From positions 1-64,000 of the forward strand of contig NZ_BMNA01000011.1 in the NCBI RefSeq assembly GCF_014646215.1: a DNA stretch of 64,000 nucleotides, given 5' to 3'. A program made the position numbers and the translations under genes. Shown here one piece after another: positions 1 to 8,986 of this stretch (position 1 is the stretch's first letter; every line of letters begins with the position of its first letter). The stretch comes from Nakamurella endophytica. Its GTDB lineage: Bacteria > Actinomycetota > Actinomycetes > Mycobacteriales > Nakamurellaceae. The notes under the pieces were generated by a model. That model was not told the DNA's origin. It worked only from the letters and a program-made list of their open reading frames with translations, and did not search any database.

Positions 1-204
1 ACACCGCCATCGGAGGTCAACCACCCATCACCAGATTGACCAACCTCCCTGGGCAGTACAGCTAGCCTGGGACGCAGCCGACGCCGACGTCTGGCGAGTG
101 TTCTTGCCCATAGCCTCTACCTCCTCTCCGCACTTGCCAGTGCGGCGCGGAGAGTGGTGTCATGTTGGCTCCTACACCGTGTAGACACCACGCTCTACGC
201 CGCT

Positions 205-237
205 GAAAGCCCGGACCGCCTGCGCGTCCGGGCTTTC
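205..237. terminator. Strong intrinsic-terminator-like hairpin
   Basis: A perfect 12-bp stem, GAAAGCCCGGAC pairing with GTCCGGGCTTTC, closes a 9-nt loop. The stem is symmetric and can act on both strands, with short A or T runs at its base but no long U tract. On the minus strand it lies about 200 nt after the nrdJ stop and is the best candidate for ending that transcript. Confidence 0.7.
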
Positions 238-372
238 TGCGTTCTCGGCGGCATCGTTGCCGCCAAGCCGTTCAACACCGCCGCCCCGACCCTCACGAAG
301 AGGGGCGGGGCAGCGGGTTACAGACCTCGACCGGGGATTACCGACCTCAGTAAGTTGTGTCCCTGACGACCA

Positions 373-436
373 CGGGACATTCCCGTGACCATTGCGGACG
401 TTCTCGGGACGATCCCCGGGACATTCCGGTGACCAT
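373..436. repeat. Pair of near-identical 20-bp direct repeats
   Basis: CGGGACATTCCCGTGACCAT at 373-392 and CGGGACATTCCGGTGACCAT at 417-436 differ at one base and are 44 bp apart. The first copy forms a 7-bp hairpin with a CAT loop. They sit just after the nrdJ stop codon. Similar short GGGACATTCC-type repeats can occur at ends of insertion sequences, but no transposase is visible, so this is only a possible remnant. Confidence 0.6.
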
Positions 437-441
437 CACCA

Positions 442-3396
442 TCAGCTGCAGCCCGAGGTGGAACCGCAGCCCTCGCACACGTAGCAGGCGCCGGACGGCC
501 GCATCTTGGTGCCGCAGGTGAAGCACAGCGGTGCGTCGGCCGACTTGCCGATCACCAGCTCCAGCAGCTCGGTCGACGAGCCGGCCTTGCCCAGCGGCGC
601 CGCCACGGTGGACGCCGACTTCGGGGCGACACCCGGGTCCACCTGGGCGCCGGGAGCCGCGCCGGCGGCCGGGGCCGACCCGCCCTGCTCGACGGCCGGG
701 CGCACCACCGGGGTGGCGTCGACCGACGTCCGCAGCTCCTCCACCACGTCGTCGTCCGCGTCGCTCCCACCGTAGGTGGCGGCGACCTGTCCGGACCGCT
801 CCTCGGCCGAGAAGATGCCCAGCTCGGCACGCCGGTCCACCGGCAGGTAGTCCAGGGCGATCCGGCGGAACAGGTAGTCCATGACCGACGTGGCGATCCG
901 GACGTCCGGGTCGTCGGTCATGCCCGCCGGCTCGAACCGGAGGTTGGTGAACTTGGCGACGTACGACTCCAGCGGGATGCCGTACTGCAGACCGACCGAC
1001 ACCGCGATCGAGAACGCGTCCATCACACCGGCGAGCGTCGAACCCTGCTTGCCGAGCTTGATGAACACCTCGCCGAGCCCGTCGTCGGGGTACGAACCCG
1101 TCGTCAGGTAGCCCTCGGCCCCGCCCACGGTGAACGACACCGTCTGCGACGGGCGCTTCTTGGGCAGCCGGCGGCGCACCGGCCGGTGGCCCTCCACGGG
1201 CGCCGCCGCGGGCACCGGCGCCGGGGTCTCCGCGGCGGTGGTGGCGGTGGCGTTGTTCTTCTTGGCGGCGGACAGCGGCTGGCCGACCTTGCAGTTGTCG
1301 CGGTAGATCGCCAGCGCCTTGAGACCGAGCTTCCAGCCCTGGGTGTAGATCTCGGCGACGTCGGCCACCGTGGCGTGCTCCGGCATGTTGACCGTCTTGG
1401 AGATGGCACCCGAGATGAACGGCTGCACCGCGGCCATCATCCGGACGTGACCCATCGGCGCGATGGACCGCTCGCCCATGGCGCAGTCGAACACCTCGTA
1501 GTGCTCGCGCCGCAGGCCCGGCGCGTCGACGATGTGACCGTGCTCGGAGATGTACTCGACGATCGCCTCGACCTGCTCCGCCTGGTAACCCAGCGCCACC
1601 AGCGCCCGCGGCACCGTCTGGTTGACGATCTGCATGGAGCCGCCGCCGACCAGCTTCTTGAACTTGACCAGCGCGAGATCCGGTTCGATGCCGGTGGTGT
1701 CGCAGTCCATCATCAGGCCGATGGTGCCCGTCGGTGCCAGCACGGAAGCCTGGGCGTTGCGGTAGCCGTTCTTCTCGCCGGTCGCGAGCGTCCTGCCCCA
1801 GGCAGCCGTGGCCAGCTTGAGGATGGCGGCGTCCTGACCGCCGAGCACGCGGATCTGGTCGTTGGCCGCGGCGTGCTTGCGGACGACGCGGCGGTGGGCG
1901 TCCGCGTTGCGCGGGAAGCCCTCGTACGCGCCGACCGCCCCGGCGAGCTCCGCCGACCGGCCGTAGGCGGTGGCCTGCATCAGCGAGGTGATGGTGGCGG
2001 CCAGGGCACGGCCGCCGTCGGAGTCGTACGCGTGGCCGGTGGCCATCAGCAGCGCGCCGAGGTTGGCGTAGCCGATGCCGAGCTGGCGGAAGGCGCGGGT
2101 GGTCTCGCCGATCGCCTCGGTCGGGAAGTCGGCGAAGCAGATCGAGATGTCCATCGCGGTGATGACGAACTCGACCGCCTTGGCGAACCGGACGCCGTCG
2201 AACTCGCCCGCCGGCGAGAGGAACTTCATCAGGTTCAGCGACGCCAGGTTGCAGGACGAGTTGTCCAGGTGCATGTACTCGCTGCACGGGTTGGACGCGT
2301 TGATCCGCCCGGACTCCGGGCAGGTGTGCCAGTCGTTGATCGTGTCGTCGTACTGGATGCCCGGGTCGGCGCAGTCCCAGGCCGCCGTGGTGATCTTGTC
2401 GAACAGCTCCCGGGCGTCGACCGTCTGCAGCACGTCACCGGTCTGCCGCGCCCGCAGCCCGAACTCGCGGCCGGACTCGACGGCGCGCATGAACTCGTCG
2501 GACACCCGCACCGAGTTGTTGGCGTTCTGGTACTGCACCGAGACGATGTCCTCGCCGCCCAGGTCCATGTCGAAGCCGGCGTCCCGCAGCACGCGGATCT
2601 TGGCCTCCTCCTTGGCCTTGGTCTCGACGAACTCGACGATGTCGGGGTGGTCCACGTCGAGCACGACCATCTTGGCGGCGCGACGGGTGGCCCCACCGGA
2701 CTTGATGGTGCCGGCGGACGCGTCGGCGCCCCGCATGAAGGACACCGGCCCGGACGCGGTGCCGCCGGAGGACAGCAGCTCCTTCGACGAGCGGATGCGG
2801 GACAGGTTCAGGCCGGCGCCGGAGCCGCCCTTGAAGATCAGCCCCTCCTCGCGGTACCAGTTCAGGATCGAGTCCATCGTGTCGTCGACCGACAGGATGA
2901 AGCACGCCGAGACCTGCTGCGGCGACGCGGTCCCGACGTTGAACCACACCGGGGAGTTGAAGGCGAACACCTGGTGCAGCAGCATCCAGGTCAGCTCGTG
3001 GGAGAAGACCTGCTCGTCCTCGTCCGTGGCGAAGTAGCCGTTCGCGACGCCGGCCTCGGTGTACCGCCCGACCACCCGGTCGATGATCTGCCGCAGGCTC
3101 GACTCGCGCTGCGGGGTGCCGACGGCGCCGCGGAAGTACTTGCTGGTGACGATGTTGGTGGCGTTGACCGACCAGAAGTCCGGGAACTCCACACCGCGCT
3201 GCTCGAAGTTGACCGAGCCGTCGCGCCAGTTCGTCATGACGACGTCGCGGCGCTCCCACGTCACCTCGTCGTACGGGTGCACACCGGGCGTGGTGTACAG
3301 CCGCTCCAGCCGCAGACCCTGGTTGCGGGTGCGCGGACGGCGACCGCGCGAGCTCGCCTGCTCGGGGTCGGAGGAGGCGCCGAGGGTTTCGGTCAT
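442..3396 (-). CDS. nrdJ: Vitamin B12-dependent (class II) ribonucleotide reductase
   Basis: Reduces ribonucleotides to deoxyribonucleotides in the cytoplasm using adenosylcobalamin to make the active-site thiyl radical; oxygen is not needed. The 984-residue length fits actinobacterial NrdJ. Residues matching the class II active site are N369, C371 and E373 in the NPCSE motif, with C165 and C382 as the likely redox pair (the 11-residue C371-C382 spacing matches the Thermotoga enzyme). The last 30 residues hold a Cys-rich tail with CFTCG, CYVCEGCG and a final CS, the usual thioredoxin-accessible or zinc tail. The ATG follows GGAAGGAC at a good distance. It lies 184 bp after nrdR, in the nrdR-nrdJ order known from Streptomyces. 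I see no B12-box (GCCACTG) upstream, so a cobalamin riboswitch is unlikely. Confidence 0.97.
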   Translation of the reverse strand: MTETLGASSDPEQASSRGRRPRTRNQGLRLERLYTTPGVHPYDEVTWERRDVVMTNWRDGSVNFEQRGVEFPDFWSVNATNIVTSKYFRGAVGTPQRESSLRQIIDRVVGRYTEAGVANGYFATDEDEQVFSHELTWMLLHQVFAFNSPVWFNVGTASPQQVSACFILSVDDTMDSILNWYREEGLIFKGGSGAGLNLSRIRSSKELLSSGGTASGPVSFMRGADASAGTIKSGGATRRAAKMVVLDVDHPDIVEFVETKAKEEAKIRVLRDAGFDMDLGGEDIVSVQYQNANNSVRVSDEFMRAVESGREFGLRARQTGDVLQTVDARELFDKITTAAWDCADPGIQYDDTINDWHTCPESGRINASNPCSEYMHLDNSSCNLASLNLMKFLSPAGEFDGVRFAKAVEFVITAMDISICFADFPTEAIGETTRAFRQLGIGYANLGALLMATGHAYDSDGGRALAATITSLMQATAYGRSAELAGAVGAYEGFPRNADAHRRVVRKHAAANDQIRVLGGQDAAILKLATAAWGRTLATGEKNGYRNAQASVLAPTGTIGLMMDCDTTGIEPDLALVKFKKLVGGGSMQIVNQTVPRALVALGYQAEQVEAIVEYISEHGHIVDAPGLRREHYEVFDCAMGERSIAPMGHVRMMAAVQPFISGAISKTVNMPEHATVADVAEIYTQGWKLGLKALAIYRDNCKVGQPLSAAKKNNATATTAAETPAPVPAAAPVEGHRPVRRRLPKKRPSQTVSFTVGGAEGYLTTGSYPDDGLGEVFIKLGKQGSTLAGVMDAFSIAVSVGLQYGIPLESYVAKFTNLRFEPAGMTDDPDVRIATSVMDYLFRRIALDYLPVDRRAELGIFSAEERSGQVAATYGGSDADDDVVEELRTSVDATPVVRPAVEQGGSAPAAGAAPGAQVDPGVAPKSASTVAAPLGKAGSSTELLELVIGKSADAPLCFTCGTKMRPSGACYVCEGCGSTSGCS

Positions 3397-3580
3397 GGAT
3401 GGGTCCTTCCGTGGCGTGGTGGGCGGCGCCCGTCTCGGGTGCCCTCGCGACGTACCGGTGGTGCGGTGTGGAGCGGATCCCGGACGGCGTCCGGGGAACT
3501 TGTGGTGACCCGCATCGGGTCGAGCGATGCCACGGCGGTGTGGCGGGCGGCGGTGGGCCGCGCCTGGGACGCGGCCTGCC

Positions 3581-4078
3581 TCAGCTGCCCGGTGGCGCGG
3601 CGTCGTCCGGGGCCGCCCCGACGGTCGCCGGGATGCGGCCGGCGCGCAACGCTGCGATCTCCGCGGCGAAGTCGTCGGCCGATTCGAACGAGCGGTAGAC
3701 GGAGGCGAACCGGAGGTAGGCCACCTCGTCGAGGGAGCGCAGCGGCCCCAGGATCGCCAGGCCGATCTCCTGGCTCGGGATCTCCGCGGCCCCGGAGGCG
3801 CGCACGGTGTCCTCGACCTGCTGGGCGAGCAGCGCCAGGGCGTCCTCGCCGACCGGTCGTCCCTGGCAGGCCCGGCGGACGCCGACGATCACCTTCGCTC
3901 GGCTGAACGGCTCCGTCGCCCCGCTGCGCTTGACGACCGCCAGGACGGCCTCCTCGACCGTGGTGAAGCGGCGGGAGCACTCGGGGCAGGTGCGGCGGCG
4001 CCGGATCGTCTGGCCGTCGTCGACCTCGCGGGAGTCGATGACCCGGGAGTCCGGGAACCGGCAGAACGGACACCGCAT
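3581..4078 (-). CDS. nrdR: Transcriptional repressor NrdR
   Basis: ATP/dATP-sensing repressor of ribonucleotide reductase genes. The 165-residue product starts MRCPFC; zinc-ribbon cysteines are C3, C6, C31 and C34, followed by an ATP-cone from about residue 46 to 136. I chose the ATG at 4078 because the zinc ribbon begins immediately and GAGAGAGGGG lies upstream; an in-frame extension upstream has no family similarity. It precedes nrdJ, its expected target, and is preceded by a candidate NrdR box, implying autoregulation and joint control of nrdRJ. The tail after residue 145 is a short Ala/Pro-rich extension. NrdR-LysM-lexA is the same order as Rv2718c-Rv2719c-Rv2720 in M. tuberculosis. Confidence 0.96.
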   Translation of the reverse strand: MRCPFCRFPDSRVIDSREVDDGQTIRRRRTCPECSRRFTTVEEAVLAVVKRSGATEPFSRAKVIVGVRRACQGRPVGEDALALLAQQVEDTVRASGAAEIPSQEIGLAILGPLRSLDEVAYLRFASVYRSFESADDFAAEIAALRAGRIPATVGAAPDDAAPPGS

Positions 4079-4156
4079 CGCCGACCCCTCTCTCGTCGTC
4101 ACCCTCGGCCGTGCGCCCTCGACCGACGGGCTGTGGGAATGTCCGTGTGCATCCCG

Positions 4157-4218
4157 CGTGGACAGGTGCCCGGACCGTGTGGACAGGCCGTGGACTACTC
4201 GACCCAACCTGTGGACAT
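4157..4218 (-). promoter_or_regulatory. Three DnaA-box-like sites upstream of nrdR
   Basis: On the minus strand CTGTCCACG (4157-4165), CTGTCCACA (4178-4186) and ATGTCCACA (4210-4218) resemble the high-GC actinobacterial DnaA box TTGTCCACA, with 1-2 mismatches each. All face the same way, 21 and 32 bp apart, in the nrdR leader/promoter. DnaA is known to regulate nrd genes in E. coli; action here is inferred. Confidence 0.45.
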
Positions 4219-4231
4219 CTTACATCCGTGT

Positions 4232-4247
4232 AACTACTAGATGTTGT
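4232..4247 (-). promoter_or_regulatory. Candidate NrdR box
   Basis: On the minus strand ACAACATCTAGTAGTT is an imperfect palindrome around CTAG, close to actinobacterial NrdR boxes of the ACnACATCTAGTnGT type. It is about 155 bp upstream of the nrdR start in the only AT-rich patch of this intergenic space. NrdR boxes normally come in pairs about 31 bp apart; a convincing second copy at that spacing is not visible (a weak ACTACTCGAC match starts at 4194). Confidence 0.6.
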
Positions 4248-4377
4248 GGTGAACCGTAGAGCCGGCACGGCACGCGGCGCAACCGGCGACACGCCGGGTA
4301 CCCGCGCGTCGCCGCCGATTCACCCCTCCGCCGACCGGCGATCGCGGAGTGCGACCGGCCGCCTGACCGAGCCTGAC

Positions 4378-4950
4378 TCAGGCGGCGGCCGCGACCGGAA
4401 CCTCCAGCACCTGCCCGGCGCGGATGTCGTCGCCGGTCAGCCGGTTGATCCGACGGATGTCCTCGATCACCGGCCGTGGGTCCGTGCCCGGCTGAGCGTC
4501 CGTCGCGATGGACCACAACGTGTCCCCGCGTTCGACGTGGATGCTCCGAACGTGGGTCGGGGCGGAACCGGAGTCGCACAGCCGGACCACCACGACCGTC
4601 AGGCTGAGCGCCACCACCGCCGTGGCGGTCAGCCGGAGCCAGCGCGGGGTGCGCTGGGCCGGCGCCCGCCCGACACCGCCGTCCGCCGACCGCACCGCGC
4701 GCGGCAGGCCCAGCAGGGGCACCAGCGCGATGGCCGGACGGGTCCTCGCCACCGCCCTGGCGCGCCGGCGGACCGCCCGGCGTCCCGCCTCCGTGCGCGG
4801 AACCATGTCGGGGGCTCCGGACACGTCCCCGGCCCGTCGGTGCGTGCGGTCCCGGTCCGGCACCGGACGCGCGGTGGTGGTCTCGCAGTCAGTGACCGAC
4901 CGGGGTGCAATCGGCTGTTCGTATCGTCGATCGGCCGTCGCCAGGCTCAT
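4378..4950 (-). CDS. LysM membrane protein, SOS-linked cell division inhibitor-like (ChiZ/DivS position)
   Basis: A 190-residue protein with a long basic cytoplasmic N-terminus (about 1-104), one membrane segment (about 106-124) and an outside LysM domain (about 136-186, VERGDTLWSIA...IRAGQVLEVP) for peptidoglycan binding. It is divergent from lexA, exactly where M. tuberculosis has Rv2719c (ChiZ) and corynebacteria have DivS, both DNA-damage-induced division inhibitors. The ATG follows AGGAGAGG. Its promoter region has a PafBC-type element and a LexA box (below), supporting damage induction. There is no obvious catalytic domain, so a role in blocking division through the N-terminal/TM part is an inference from position and domain order. 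The N-terminal sequence is poorly conserved in this family, so the exact homology is not proven. Confidence 0.85.
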   Translation of the reverse strand: MSLATADRRYEQPIAPRSVTDCETTTARPVPDRDRTHRRAGDVSGAPDMVPRTEAGRRAVRRRARAVARTRPAIALVPLLGLPRAVRSADGGVGRAPAQRTPRWLRLTATAVVALSLTVVVVRLCDSGSAPTHVRSIHVERGDTLWSIATDAQPGTDPRPVIEDIRRINRLTGDDIRAGQVLEVPVAAAA

Positions 4951-5011
4951 CCGACGTCCTCTCCTAGAGAGCCGGAACCCGGCTCACCGACGTCCGCCCA
5001 CGGTGCGCGGG

Positions 5012-5027
5012 TCGAACGGGCGTTCTA
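5012..5027. promoter_or_regulatory. LexA box (SOS box) for the LysM gene
   Basis: TCGAACGGGCGTTCTA matches the actinobacterial consensus TCGAAC-N4-GTTCGA at all but one arm position. It lies just downstream of the -10 of the minus-strand promoter of the LysM gene, a position where bound LexA would block transcription. Confidence 0.8.
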
Positions 5028-5043
5028 CCGAACACCTGTCCGT

Positions 5044-5066
5044 GTTCTACACCGGACCACCGACAG
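5044..5066 (-). promoter_or_regulatory. PafBC-type (RecA-NDp) promoter reading into the LysM gene
   Basis: On the minus strand CTGTCGGTG (5066-5058), an 8-bp spacer and TAGAAC (5049-5044) match the mycobacterial LexA-independent damage promoter TTGTCRGTG-N8-TANNNT at all but the first and last defined bases. Its predicted start is a few bases before the LexA box, so the gene would need both activator and derepression. Confidence 0.65.
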
Positions 5067-5090
5067 TGGGTAGATCCATCGGCGTGTCCA

Positions 5091-5131
5091 TCGAACTGGT
5101 GTTTGAACACGGACGCCGACCTCCGTAGGCT
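5091..5131 (+). promoter_or_regulatory. lexA promoter with overlapping LexA box
   Basis: TCGAACTGGTGTTTGA (5091-5106) is a one-mismatch LexA box. It overlaps the -35 of a plausible promoter, TTGAAC (5103-5108), a 17-bp spacer and TAGGCT (5126-5131). This gives the expected lexA autorepression. Confidence 0.75.
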
Positions 5132-5208
5132 CGGTAGCCGAGTCCGCAGCTGTTCGCGCAGGTCAATCGCCTGCCGCGGCGGCCGGAACGTCAGGAGATG
5201 GGACGCCG

Positions 5209-6006
5209 ATGAAGGAACAGACGCCGGTCGGCGACCGGCAGGCGGGAGCCCGCGGTGGCGCCGGTCGCGGCCGGACTCGCGCCGCGGACGACGCGACGGC
5301 ACTCCCGGTCGCCGACGCGGCCGCCACCGCTGCGCAGGACGAGGCCGAGGTGACGGAGTTCCCCGAGGCGGAGCGCCCCGGTGTGCTCACCGTCCGGCAG
5401 CGCAAGGTGCTCGAGGTCATCCGCGACTCCGTGGCCCGGCGCGGCTATCCGCCGAGCGTCCGCGAGATCGGCGAGGCCGTCGGTCTCAAGTCCCCGTCGT
5501 CCGTGGCGCACCAGCTGGCCGCGCTGCAGCGGAAGGGGCTGCTGCGCAAAGACCCCAACCGGCCGAGGGCCGTGGACGTCCGGACGCCCGACGAGATGGA
5601 CGAGACGCAGGAGTCCGCGTCGAGCCGTCCCGCACCGGCCTACGTGCCGGTCGTCGGCCGGATTGCCGCCGGCGGCCCCATCCTCGCCGAGCAGGCGGTC
5701 GAGGACTTCTTCCCGCTCCCGCGCGACCTGGTGGGTGAGGGCACCCTGTTCCTGCTGCGGGTGGTGGGCGATTCGATGGTCGAGGCGGCCATCACCGACG
5801 GGGACTGGGTCGTCGTCCGCCAGCAGCCGGTCGCGGACAACGGCGAGATCGTGGCCGCCATGATCGACGGCGAGGCCACCGTGAAGACCTTCCGGCGGCG
5901 GGACGGCCACGTCTGGCTGCTCCCGCACAACCCGGCCTACGAGCCCATTCCGGGAGACGACGCCGTCGTGCTCGGCCGGGTCGTGGCCGTGCTCCGCAAG
6001 GTCTGA
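5209..6006 (+). CDS. lexA: LexA, SOS repressor and self-cleaving protease
   Basis: Represses DNA-damage genes and cleaves itself when activated RecA is present. The 265-residue protein has a non-conserved acidic/Ala-rich N-terminal extension (1-57), a winged helix (about 58-125, with [16 protein letters not shown]) and an S24 peptidase domain. The cleavage site is A154-G155 in GRIAAGG; the catalytic pair is S189 (GDSM) and K226 (ATVK). The ATG follows an AGGAG about 9-12 nt upstream. Two LexA boxes lie in the intergenic region shared with the divergent LysM gene. The transcript is followed by a strong bidirectional terminator before convergent tatA. Confidence 0.97.
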   Translation: MKEQTPVGDRQAGARGGAGRGRTRAADDATALPVADAAATAAQDEAEVTEFPEAERPGVLTVRQRKVLEVIRDSVARRGYPPSVREIGEAVGLKSPSSVAHQLAALQRKGLLRKDPNRPRAVDVRTPDEMDETQESASSRPAPAYVPVVGRIAAGGPILAEQAVEDFFPLPRDLVGEGTLFLLRVVGDSMVEAAITDGDWVVVRQQPVADNGEIVAAMIDGEATVKTFRRRDGHVWLLPHNPAYEPIPGDDAVVLGRVVAVLRKV

Positions 6007-6073
6007 GGAGGGCGCCCCGCGCGCAGGAACGGGCGTCACTCCTCCGCCCTGGCGCCGGCACCTACGGACGTCG

Positions 6074-6103
6074 AAGCCCCCGGTCCCTGAGGACCGGGGG
6101 CTT
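6074..6103. terminator. Bidirectional terminator between lexA and tatA
   Basis: AAGCCCCCGGTCC and GGACCGGGGGCTT form a perfect 13-bp stem with a CTGA loop, flanked by A's on one side and T's on the other. It lies between the convergent stop codons of lexA and tatA and can serve both. Confidence 0.88.
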
Positions 6104-6155
6104 TCACGTGTCGTCCCGAGGCGACGACCGGCACAGCCGACGTGCTGACTCCAGG

Positions 6156-6461
6156 TCAGCCGGCGCGGCGCTCCTCGACGGGCACCCCGTTCACGGTGGT
6201 GGTCGTGACGACCGGAGCAGCCGGCGGCGCCACCGGGGTGGCGGCGATCTGCGCCGGCGGCGTGGCCACCGTGGCGGTCACGTCGGTCTCCGTCGCCGTG
6301 GCCGGCTTCTTGTCCTCGTCGTGCATCGCGGACACCTCGCTCTTGAGGATCCGCAGCGAACGGCCGAGTCCGCGAGCGGCGTCCGGGAGCTTCTTGGCCC
6401 CGAACAAGATCACGAACGCGGCAATGATCAAAACCCAGTGCCACCAGGCGAGTGAACCCAC
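6156..6461 (-). CDS. tatA: TatA/TatE-type twin-arginine translocase subunit
   Basis: Pore-forming subunit for export of folded proteins with twin-arginine signals. The 101-residue product begins MGSLAWWHW, with one membrane helix (about 5-21), the F-G hinge in FGAKKLPD, and an amphipathic helix ([14 protein letters not shown]), all typical of TatA. The tail from about residue 50 is a Thr/Ala/Pro-rich cytoplasmic stretch. I chose GTG at 6461 because GGGAGG sits 6 nt upstream and the TM helix starts at once; the upstream in-frame ATG adds 46 unrelated residues. No tatB or tatC is nearby, which is common since actinobacterial tatA and tatC are often apart from other tat-like genes. Confidence 0.9.
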   Translation of the reverse strand: MGSLAWWHWVLIIAAFVILFGAKKLPDAARGLGRSLRILKSEVSAMHDEDKKPATATETDVTATVATPPAQIAATPVAPPAAPVVTTTTVNGVPVEERRAG

Positions 6462-6673
6462 GGCAACCTCCCTGTTCGGTCCCACCAGTGTGCCATGCCA
6501 TGCATGCGGGCCAGCGTCTACCGGCTCCATGGTACCGCTGGAAGTTCGGAGCGGGCCGTCCCCGCGATCGGTCCCGGTGCACCGGGACGTCCGCGACACC
6601 GCCCCCGTCCACGGACGGCCGCCACCACCGGTCCCGCGGACCGCGGCCGGTGCGGACGACGACCGCCGACGGA

Positions 6674-8302
6674 TCAGCGCGACAGCGGCAGGACCTGCTC
6701 GGCCACCCCGGCACCGTCGACCGCCGCACCGTCCACCGCTCCCGGCACCCCGTCGACCGAGCCCGCGGCACCGTCGGAGAGGTAGGCCGCGAGACGGCCG
6801 GCAAGTCCGCGCGGCACGCGAGCATGCACCAGCGTGCCGGCGGCCACGTGCTGCTCGTCGAGCACCGTGCCCTCCTCGTGCACCCGGGAGATCAAGGCGC
6901 CCTCGGCGAACGGCAGCAGCGCGTGCACCTCGACCGCAGGGTTCGGCAGCCGGGCCGCGATCACCTCGCGGAGCCGGTCGATGCCCTCCCCGGTGCGGGC
7001 CGAGACGAAGACGGCGTCGGGCAGCAGGTGCCGCAGCTCGAGCACGGTGTCCGGGTCCGCGTCGTCCACCTTGTTGACGACGAGCACCTCGGGGACGGAG
7101 GCGGCGTCGATGTCGGCCAGGACCTCGCGGACCGCGCTGACCTGCTCGGTCGGCTGCGCGTCGCAGCCGTCGATCACGTGCAGCACCAGGTCGGCGTCGG
7201 AGATCTCCTCGAGCGTCGACCGGAACGACTCGACCAGCTGGTGGGGCAGGTGCCGCACGAAGCCGACCGTGTCGGTCAGGGTGTAGACGCGGCCGTCGGC
7301 CGTCCGAGCCCGGCGCGTCGTCGGGTCCAGGGTGGCGAACAGCGCGTCCTCGACCAGGACACCCGCATCGGTGAGCCGGTTCAGCAGCGACGACTTGCCG
7401 GCGTTGGTGTAGCCGGCGATCGCCACGGCCGGGACGTCCCTGGCCTGGCGCTGCGACCGCTTGGTGTCCCGCACCCGCCGCATCCCGGCGAGCTCGCTGC
7501 GCAGCTGCGCGATCCGCCGGTGGATCCGGCGGCGGTCGATCTCCAGCTTGGTCTCACCGGGACCGCGGGACCCGATGCCGGCGCCCGCGGCCACCCGGCC
7601 ACCACGCTGCCGGGACAGCGCGACACCCCAACCGCGCAGACGCGGCACCAGGTAGTTCAGCTGTGCCAGCTCGACCTGCGCCTTGCCCTCCTTGGACCGG
7701 GCATGCTGGGCGAAGATGTCCAGGATCAGCGCGGTCCGGTCGACCACCTTGACCCTGAGCCGCTCCTCGAGGTTGCGCAGCTGGCCGGGCGTCAGCTCGC
7801 CGTCGCAGATGACCGTGTCCGCGCCGGTGCTGCGCACGACCTCGATCAGTTCGGTGACCTTGCCGGACCCGATGTAGGTGGCGGCATCCGGATGCTGCCG
7901 CCGCTGCACCAGGGCGTCGAGGACGACGGACCCCGCCGTCTCGGCGAGGCGCGCCAGCTCGGCCATCGAGGCGTCGGCGGCGGCGGCATCCTGCCGGCCG
8001 GATCCGGCCCACACACCGACCAGCACCACGCGCTCCAGTTGCAGGCGGCGGTACTCGACTTCGGTGACGTCGGACAGCTCGGTCGACAGCCCGCGGACCC
8101 GGCGGAGCGCCAGCCGGTCGGCCAGGTCCTGCTCACCCGTGGTCGGGTCGTCGTGACCGCTGTCGACGGTCCAGGTGGTCGGGGAGGCGTCACCGTCCGG
8201 GCCGTGACGGCCGTCGCCGGTAGCGGGGTGGCCGGCGGTCACGGACGTCGCGTCCGTGGTGGCGGCGTCGGCGAAGGACGAGGCATCAGGAAGGCTGCTC
8301 AT
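6674..8302 (-). CDS. hflX: GTPase HflX
   Basis: Ribosome-associated GTPase that splits stalled or stress-damaged ribosomes. The 542-residue product has a variable N-terminus (1-55), the HflX subdomain (about 85-280, including GSGKVTEL and the Gly-rich SRQRGG...[13 protein letters not shown]) and a TrmE-type GTPase domain with G1 GYTNAGKS (297-304), G3 DTVGF and the NKVD motif. I chose ATG 8302; a GGAGG lies close upstream, though spacing is only about 3 nt, so a start within the first residues cannot be excluded. Neighbours dapF and miaA are separated from it by an ArsR/MFS pair not part of the conserved hflX-dapF-miaA string. Confidence 0.95.
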   Translation of the reverse strand: MSSLPDASSFADAATTDATSVTAGHPATGDGRHGPDGDASPTTWTVDSGHDDPTTGEQDLADRLALRRVRGLSTELSDVTEVEYRRLQLERVVLVGVWAGSGRQDAAAADASMAELARLAETAGSVVLDALVQRRQHPDAATYIGSGKVTELIEVVRSTGADTVICDGELTPGQLRNLEERLRVKVVDRTALILDIFAQHARSKEGKAQVELAQLNYLVPRLRGWGVALSRQRGGRVAAGAGIGSRGPGETKLEIDRRRIHRRIAQLRSELAGMRRVRDTKRSQRQARDVPAVAIAGYTNAGKSSLLNRLTDAGVLVEDALFATLDPTTRRARTADGRVYTLTDTVGFVRHLPHQLVESFRSTLEEISDADLVLHVIDGCDAQPTEQVSAVREVLADIDAASVPEVLVVNKVDDADPDTVLELRHLLPDAVFVSARTGEGIDRLREVIAARLPNPAVEVHALLPFAEGALISRVHEEGTVLDEQHVAAGTLVHARVPRGLAGRLAAYLSDGAAGSVDGVPGAVDGAAVDGAGVAEQVLPLSR

Positions 8303-8358
8303 ATGCCTCCAGGGTGCCCGAATGCCGGGCCCACGGCCACCGATTTGGCTGCAGGCGA

Positions 8359-8931
8359 TCAGCCGTCCCCGTCCGGGTCGGGATGCACCTCCAGGAACAC
8401 CGACCACCGGTCGCCGTCCGGGTCGGCGGGGCGGGCGGCGAACTCGCGGAACAGCGCTTCCAGCCGGTCCACCAGCTCCGTGTGGTGCTCGGAGGTCAGC
8501 TGCAGCCCGAGCCGGGTGATGCTGCGCTCGCCGCGCGGGGCCTGCGCCACCTCGTCGAGGAACGCCTGCAGCATCGTGTCGCCGACCGGGTCGGCCGCCG
8601 GATCCGGCCCGCCGTCCGGTGCACCGTAGTCCAGCCGCCACGACTTGCCCGTCGCCCGGTACGGCACTTCCCGGGATCCCCGCGGACCGCTGCGGGGATC
8701 GCCGGCCTGCAGGAACCCGTGGTTGACCAGGGTCCGCACGTGGTGCAGCACCGACGCCGGATCGCGCCGCAGACGCTGCGCGATCTGCTTGTTCGTCAAG
8801 GGCTCGTACAGGCACATCCGCAGGATCCGCAGCCGGACCACGCTGGCCAGGGCCCGCCGCTCCCCGTCGGTGGCCGGGACGCGCGGACCCGCAGCGAGCC
8901 CCGGCGGTTCGGCGGGCTGGGCGGACGTCAC
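8359..8931 (-). CDS. ArsR-type winged-helix transcriptional regulator
   Basis: A 190-residue predicted DNA-binding protein. The region [21 protein letters not shown] through [13 protein letters not shown] (about 30-75) is a winged helix of the ArsR/HTH_20 kind; the C-terminal half is a helical domain with no motif I recognise. GTG 8931 was chosen because the HTH comes soon after and the longer frame would overlap the divergent MFS gene. The 55-bp space to that gene suggests it controls the exporter and itself. The ligand is unknown. Confidence 0.75.
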   Translation of the reverse strand: MTSAQPAEPPGLAAGPRVPATDGERRALASVVRLRILRMCLYEPLTNKQIAQRLRRDPASVLHHVRTLVNHGFLQAGDPRSGPRGSREVPYRATGKSWRLDYGAPDGGPDPAADPVGDTMLQAFLDEVAQAPRGERSITRLGLQLTSEHHTELVDRLEALFREFAARPADPDGDRWSVFLEVHPDPDGDG

Positions 8932-8986
8932 ACCCGGCACGGTAGTCGCCGTCCGCGGACGATGACCGATTGACAAGACCCAACTG

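Larger units (their letters stand above)
1..441. other. Non-coding, hairpin-rich region downstream of nrdJ
   Basis: I see no convincing gene here; a 70-codon frame at 154-366 has no family resemblance and runs through a terminator-like hairpin. The region is instead rich in inverted repeats: GGTCAA at 15-20 with TTGACC at 36-41, CTCTCCGC/GCGGAGAG around 126-154, a GGTGTC/GACACC stem near 157-193 enclosing CTACAC-C-GTGTAG, the strong hairpin at 205-237, and CACGGGA-CAT-TCCCGTG at 371-387. It could be the 3' end of the nrdJ transcript, a small structured RNA, or a worn mobile-element end. None of these can be decided by eye. Confidence 0.5.

Noticed and set aside
154-366. 70-codon plus-strand frame downstream of nrdJ
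   Set aside because: It runs through a terminator-like hairpin at 205-237, has no ribosome site and no family likeness.
3397-3580. Cobalamin riboswitch before nrdJ
   Set aside because: A B12-dependent enzyme makes it worth checking, but the GCCACTG B12 box and core are not there.
1186-3906. 906-codon plus-strand frame opposite nrdJ and nrdR
   Set aside because: It is the antisense of two well-identified genes; composition (Arg/Gly/Val-rich) is the usual high-GC shadow.
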